NCBI RefSeq assembly: GCF_036634175.1
Contig: NZ_JAZIFX010000001.1
Coordinates: forward strand, 2,790,001 to 2,854,000
Reading direction: 5' to 3'
Source: Streptomyces sp. P9-A2
Lineage (GTDB): Bacteria; Actinomycetota; Actinomycetes; Streptomycetales; Streptomycetaceae
DNA length: 64,000 nt
Positions 61,001 to 64,000 of this stretch are shown here, in pieces. The notes below the pieces were generated by a model. That model did no database searches, had not been told where the DNA came from, and saw only the letters and a list, made by a program, of their open reading frames with translations. Numbering within the stretch: the first letter of the stretch is position 1; each line of letters begins with the position of its first letter. A program made the translations under genes and the position numbers.

Positions 61001-61739
61001 CCGGGGTGTACCGGGAGTTCAGCCGGATGGTCCGCAGCCGCCCGGCGAACAGCCGCCGGCCGACCTCGCGGAGCTTGCCCGTCTCCTGCTCCTCCTGCCC
61101 GAAGCCCTTCACCACGCGCACCCCGCTGACGGAGCCGTCGACCACTCCGGCGACGGCGGCCGCCTGGGCCTGCGCGTACCAGGTGGACGGGTGCAGCCGG
61201 GTGCGGCTGCGCTTGGCGATCCACCACAGGGCGGGGGCGACGGCGAGGGCGACGGCCGTGAGCGGCAGCGACAGGGACGCCATGATCACGAGGGAGATCA
61301 CGAACAGCAGGATGTTGCCGATGGTCATCGGCAGCATGAAGAGCAGGCCCTGGATCAGCTGGAGGTCGCTGGTGGCCCGCCCGACGACCTGCCCGGTGGA
61401 CAGCTCGTCCTGGCGGCGGCCGTCGAGCCGGGTGATCGTCCGGTACATCTCGGTCCGCAGGTCGTGCTGGACGTGCAGGGCGAGCCGGCCGCCGTAGTAG
61501 CGGCGGACGAAGGTGAGGGCGTAGACGACGGCCGCGGCGCCGATCAGGGCGCCCGCCCAGGGGGCCATGGCGCGGGTGTGGTCGCCGATCACGTCGTCGA
61601 TGATCACCTTGGTGACCAGCGGGACCAGCGCCATCACGGCCATGCCGCCGAGGGACGAGCCCAGGGCCAGCACGACGTCCCCCGGATGACGCCACGCGTA
61701 CGCGCCCAGTCGCCGTGCCCATCCCTGCTGCGGTGTCAC
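58008..61739 (-). CDS. Fused heterodimer-type ABC exporter
   Basis: 1243 residues with two complete TMD-NBD halves, equal to an entire heterodimeric exporter in one chain. Half 1: six membrane helices, Walker A VGASGSGKST (about 366), signature LSGGQRQ, Walker B LLVLDDATSAVD (about 490) where Asp replaces the catalytic Glu. Half 2: Walker A VGETGAGKST (about 1025), signature LSAGQRQ, Walker B ILLLDEATAALD with Glu. One degenerate and one consensus ATP site are typical of drug or lipid exporters. A linker of about 90 acidic residues joins the halves. GTG start. Confidence 0.95.
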   Translation of the reverse strand: MTPQQGWARRLGAYAWRHPGDVVLALGSSLGGMAVMALVPLVTKVIIDDVIGDHTRAMAPWAGALIGAAAVVYALTFVRRYYGGRLALHVQHDLRTEMYRTITRLDGRRQDELSTGQVVGRATSDLQLIQGLLFMLPMTIGNILLFVISLVIMASLSLPLTAVALAVAPALWWIAKRSRTRLHPSTWYAQAQAAAVAGVVDGSVSGVRVVKGFGQEEQETGKLREVGRRLFAGRLRTIRLNSRYTPALQAVPALGQVAMLALGGWLAVRGNITLGTFVAFSTYLAQLVGPVRMLAVVLTVGQQARAGTERVLELIDTEPSLADGTKELPADAPATVEFDDVSFGYDPERPVLDGLSFEIGPGETLAVVGASGSGKSTVSLLLPRFYDVGGGAVLVGGHDVRELTTESLRAAIGLVPEDSFLFSDTVRANIAYGRPEATEEQIVAAARAAQADRFITELPDGYDTTVGEHGLTLSGGQRQRVALARALLTDPRLLVLDDATSAVDARVEHEIHEALAEVMRGRTTLLIAHRRSTLNLADRIAVLDGGRLADIGTHDELQRRSALYRRLLTDPDELGGVSPGHHPAAALRQDDTADTTVRAELDAEFDAEREVTPRLWTGDREPKDTALAGSPATPELLAQVEALPPADDVPDIDERRAVQPEESYGLRRLLRGFRTPLLISLALVAVDAGAGLLLPVLIRHGIDAGVTQAALGAVWASALLGLLAVTVQWAAQTGEIRMTGRTGERVLYSLRLKIFAQLQRLGLDYYERELTGRIMTRMTTDVDALSTFLQTGLVTAFVSVVTFFGIMGVLLVIDVQLALIVFTTLPPLIIATYFFRRASVKAYELARERISAVNADLQESVSGLRIVQAFGRERLGNRRFAERSDGYRAARIRGQWLISVYFPFVQFLASSAAAAVLVVGGIRVDNGTLTTGALVAYLLYIDLFFAPVQQLSQVFDGYQQASVSLGRIQELLREPASTQDAAKPLGVPSLRGQVVFEDVDFAYGDEEEALSGIDLRIPAGQTVAFVGETGAGKSTLVKLVARFYDPTGGRVTVDGTDLRDLDITAYRHRLGVVPQEAYLFPGTIRDAIAYGRPDASDAEVEAAARAVGAHEMIATLEGGYLHEVAERGRNLSAGQRQLIALARAELVDPDILLLDEATAALDLATEAQVNQATDRLAGRRTTLVVAHRLTTAARADRVVVMDRGRVAEDGTHDELLARDGRYAALWRTFVGEAEPEEPVGAGR

Positions 61740-61972
61740 GCGGGTGCCCTCCGGTCGTGCCGATCCGATCGTCCTGATCTACCGGAAGGCACCAACACAC
61801 CCTGAAGCGGATTTCATCCCTCCGCAACGTTTGGGGAGGCCGGGGTCACTCCAGAGGGGCGCTCTCCGCAAGGACGTCACGTAATCGACACCGCATGTAC
61901 ATTCATACAACTTCATGCGCATGTCACGATGCGAAAACCCTCATTCAACTCGCGTAGACGGGACACCCCCAC
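61740..61972. promoter_or_regulatory. Divergent promoter region of the ABC exporter and endonuclease genes
   Basis: 233 bp, AT-richer around 61880-61960 (GTACATTCATACAACTTCATG). The exporter and nuclease promoters should both lie here. No clear operator seen. Confidence 0.4.
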
Positions 61973-62848
61973 ATGCTCGCGATACGCATGCGCACCCGGC
62001 ACCGCAGGGCGGTGGCGTTCGCCACCGCCGCCGCCCTCACCGCCCTCGCCGCTCCCGCCCTGACCGCGACCCCCGCCACGGCCACGACCGAGCCCCCGGT
62101 GACGGCGGCGGCCACAGTTACGGCTACGGCGACAGCGACAGCGACAGCGGCGAACTCGGACTACGACTCGACGTACTACAAGAACGCGATCGGCAAGACG
62201 GGGACAGCCCTCAAGTCCTCGCTGCACACGATCATCAGCAGCCAGACGAAGCTGTCCTACTCGGCGGTCTGGGACGCGCTGAAGGCCACCGACCAGGACC
62301 CGAACAACAGCAACAACGTGATCCTGCTGTACTCGGGGGTCTCCCGCGGCAAGTCCCTCAACGGCGGGAACACCGGCAACTGGAACCGCGAGCACGTGTG
62401 GGCCAAGTCCCACGGCGACTTCGGCACCTCCACCGGCCCCGGCACCGACATCCACCACCTGCGCCCGACGGACGTCCAGGTCAACAGCATCCGCGGCAAC
62501 AAGGACTTCGACAACGGCGGCAGCGCCGTAGCGAACGGCGGCGGCAGCCTCACCGACTCCGACTCCTTCGAACCCCGCAACGCCGTCAAGGGCGACGTGG
62601 CCCGCATGATCCTCTACATGGCGGTCCGCTACGAGGGCGGCGACGGCTGGGCCGACCTGGAGCCCAACAACAACGTCAACAACGGCAGCAACCCGTACAT
62701 GGGCAGGCTCTCCGTCCTGAAGGCGTGGAACGAGCAGGACCCGCCGGACGCCTTCGAGCAGCGCCGCAACCAGGTCATCCACGACTCCTACCAGCACAAC
62801 CGCAACCCGTTCATCGACCACCCGGAGTGGGTCGAGGCGATCTGGTAG
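61973..62848 (+). CDS. Secreted endonuclease I family nuclease
   Basis: 291 residues. Signal peptide (VAFATAAALTALAAPALTAT) and an Ala/Thr-repeat spacer (TATATATATA, from an ACAGCG repeat), then the endonuclease I/NucM core: YSAVWDALKATDQDP, NWNREHVWAKSHGDFG with the catalytic His, and DIHHLRPTDVQVNSIRGN. Non-specific degradation of extracellular DNA is expected. ATG 61973 or 61988; the ribosome site is weak. Confidence 0.93.
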   Translation: MLAIRMRTRHRRAVAFATAAALTALAAPALTATPATATTEPPVTAAATVTATATATATAANSDYDSTYYKNAIGKTGTALKSSLHTIISSQTKLSYSAVWDALKATDQDPNNSNNVILLYSGVSRGKSLNGGNTGNWNREHVWAKSHGDFGTSTGPGTDIHHLRPTDVQVNSIRGNKDFDNGGSAVANGGGSLTDSDSFEPRNAVKGDVARMILYMAVRYEGGDGWADLEPNNNVNNGSNPYMGRLSVLKAWNEQDPPDAFEQRRNQVIHDSYQHNRNPFIDHPEWVEAIW

Positions 62849-62858
62849 GCCTCACCGT

Positions 62859-62895
62859 GGCTGAACTCCTCTACTCAGAAAGGGGGAGTTCAGCC
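62859..62895. terminator. Bidirectional terminator between convergent genes
   Basis: 11-bp perfect stem GGCTGAACTCC (62859-62869) with GGAGTTCAGCC (62885-62895), placed between the convergent endonuclease and metalloprotease genes, able to stop both. Confidence 0.75.
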
Positions 62896-62899
62896 CGGC

Positions 62900-63679
62900 T
62901 TACCGGACGTCACCCATCCAGAGCCGCCGCCCCAGCTCGTCGAGGTCCGCGCGCCGCCCCTCGTACTCGGGCAGCGCGGTCCGCAGCAGCCGCCAGAAGT
63001 CCTCCCGGTGCCCGGACACCTTCACGTGGGCCAGTTCATGGGCGATGACGTAGTCGATCAGATGCATGGGCAGCTGGAAGAGCGGCCACCCGAGACTCAT
63101 CAGACCCTTGGCACCCGCCCCGGCCTGCGGCGGCCGGTATGAACCCCACCGGTCTCCCAGGTCCCGCACGTCGAGTTCCGGCTCGGTCACCCCCATGCGG
63201 GCCGCCCAGGGCTGAAGCCGCTGTCCCGTCCAGTTCCGGCCGGCCCGGCAGTACCAGTCGACCAGCGCCGCCCGACCCGCCTGGGGCTCCGCCGCCAGAT
63301 CCGGGCCCATGACGAGACGCCCCGCGATCAGCCGGACTCCTCCGGCCGCTCCCTCCTCACCGGACACGGCCAGCCGGTACGTCCTCCCCAGATAACGGAA
63401 GACCTCTCCGTCGACGAACTGTTTGACGGGGCTGAGCGGGCGTGTGCGCTCCCGCTCCCGCCGTTTGGTCACCAGCCAGTCCCGGTGTGCGCGGACGAAC
63501 TGTTCCGCCTCGGCCGTCGAGCGCCCGGCCGGCGTGTGCAGGGTGAGGGTCGCGTCGGTCTCGACGGTCAGCGCGAACCGTTTCCTTCGGGCGCTGGCAC
63601 GCACCCGCAGAGACAGCCCCTCCACGGTGAGGAGTGTTTCGGGGACGGGGTACGTCGAGGGATTGGCCGGCGCGGTCAC
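62900..63679 (-). CDS. YgjP/M48-type metallopeptidase
   Basis: 259 residues. LGDRWGSYRPP and IAHELAHVKVSGHREDFWRLL give the HExxH zinc site and the downstream His of the YgjP/WrpP group. These are often encoded with restriction or helicase genes. GTG 63679 starts 4 bp after the stop of the gene upstream, so the two form an operon. Confidence 0.9.
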   Translation of the reverse strand: MTAPANPSTYPVPETLLTVEGLSLRVRASARRKRFALTVETDATLTLHTPAGRSTAEAEQFVRAHRDWLVTKRRERERTRPLSPVKQFVDGEVFRYLGRTYRLAVSGEEGAAGGVRLIAGRLVMGPDLAAEPQAGRAALVDWYCRAGRNWTGQRLQPWAARMGVTEPELDVRDLGDRWGSYRPPQAGAGAKGLMSLGWPLFQLPMHLIDYVIAHELAHVKVSGHREDFWRLLRTALPEYEGRRADLDELGRRLWMGDVR

Positions 63680-63683
63680 GCGC

Positions 63684-64000
63684 CTATTCTCCCCTCGCCC
63701 TGTTCCGGAACTGCCGGAGGTTGTCCTGCGCGAAGGACGCCAGGCGCTCGGCCGCGTTCTCCAACGACACCCAGTCCCCCTTCACGGGCCGGACATGGCC
63801 ACTGAGCAGGACGTCCTGGAGGTCTCCGGCCAGCGCGCTGATGTCCTGGTGCTGCCCCTGGTACGACGCCCTGGCCATGGTCCGGGTGGCCATGGCGCAC
63901 ACCTTGTCCGTGAGCCGCCTGATGTCGCCGCCGTCGGCGAGGCTGATCCCGGGTGTGTCCTCCAGGATCTGCTCCACGAGCCGGTACGCCCGCTGTTCGA
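63684..64000 (-). CDS. Unidentified protein, C-terminal part
   Basis: The gene runs off the right edge. The visible 105 codons read EQRAYRLVEQILEDTPGISL, IRRLTDKVCAMATRTMARAS and NAAERLASFAQDNLRQFRNR: a helical, charged C-terminus without membrane segments. YgjP proteases are often downstream of type I restriction or helicase genes, but the visible part does not identify one. Confidence 0.6.
   Translation of the reverse strand, partial: EQRAYRLVEQILEDTPGISLADGGDIRRLTDKVCAMATRTMARASYQGQHQDISALAGDLQDVLLSGHVRPVKGDWVSLENAAERLASFAQDNLRQFRNRARGE

Overview
The window is high-GC actinobacterial DNA and almost certainly a Streptomyces chromosome. The support is GC-rich third codon positions, many GTG starts, 4-bp GTGA/ATGA start-stop overlaps, XRE-DUF5753/DUF397 gene pairs, Tat and lipoprotein signals, a fused RbsC-RbsB ribose transporter and a WXG100/EccC-type secretion locus. 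No rRNA, tRNA or CRISPR array was found.

Layout. 1-5.6 kb: end of a copper-type P-ATPase, a gene-free stretch with a strong intrinsic terminator (candidate small RNA), citrate synthase and a RecD2-type helicase. 5.6-10.5 kb: accessory block with a Uma2-family nuclease and a DarT/DarG DNA ADP-ribosylation toxin-antitoxin pair, bracketed by two copies of the recD2 start region, then DUF397/XRE genes (one lacking its 5' end) and a secreted protein. 10.5-13.1 kb: amplified repeats, an alpha/beta-hydrolase divergent from a CGNR regulator, and a transposase remnant abutting an acetyltransferase remnant. 13.1-18.1 kb: a tightly overlapped CPBP protease-histidine kinase-response regulator operon and a TnpB-only IS605-type element. 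18.2-24.3 kb: ribose operon rbsR-rbsA-rbsCB-rbsK-rbsD with two operator-like boxes and a perfect terminator.

24.6-43.4 kb is the most interesting part: a type VII secretion-like locus. It holds two small WXG100/ESAT-6-like proteins, a DUF6507-like protein and an 867-residue polymorphic toxin with a C-terminal PD-(D/E)XK-type nuclease and an AT-rich 3' tip. These are followed by three Imm49-like immunity genes plus remnants made by at least two duplication events, an unrecognised companion protein, an embedded XRE/DUF397 module, then a small membrane protein, EccD, a MinD-like ATPase, a three-ATPase EccC and a DUF6177-like protein. No full-length EccB, no EccE and no mycosin lie between the flanking sugar operons.

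43.5-64 kb is mostly ordinary metabolism and transport: a Gfo/Idh/MocA-DUF993-isomerase operon divergent from a LacI regulator, a DHFR-like reductase, a second sugar isomerase, an EamA transporter divergent from a LysR regulator, a secreted GH3 enzyme, a lipoprotein, a secreted S37 aminopeptidase, a minisatellite, a large fused ABC exporter with one degenerate ATP site, a secreted endonuclease I, an M48/YgjP-type metalloprotease and a partial gene at the right edge.

All calls rest on reading translations and motifs by eye; no database search was run.
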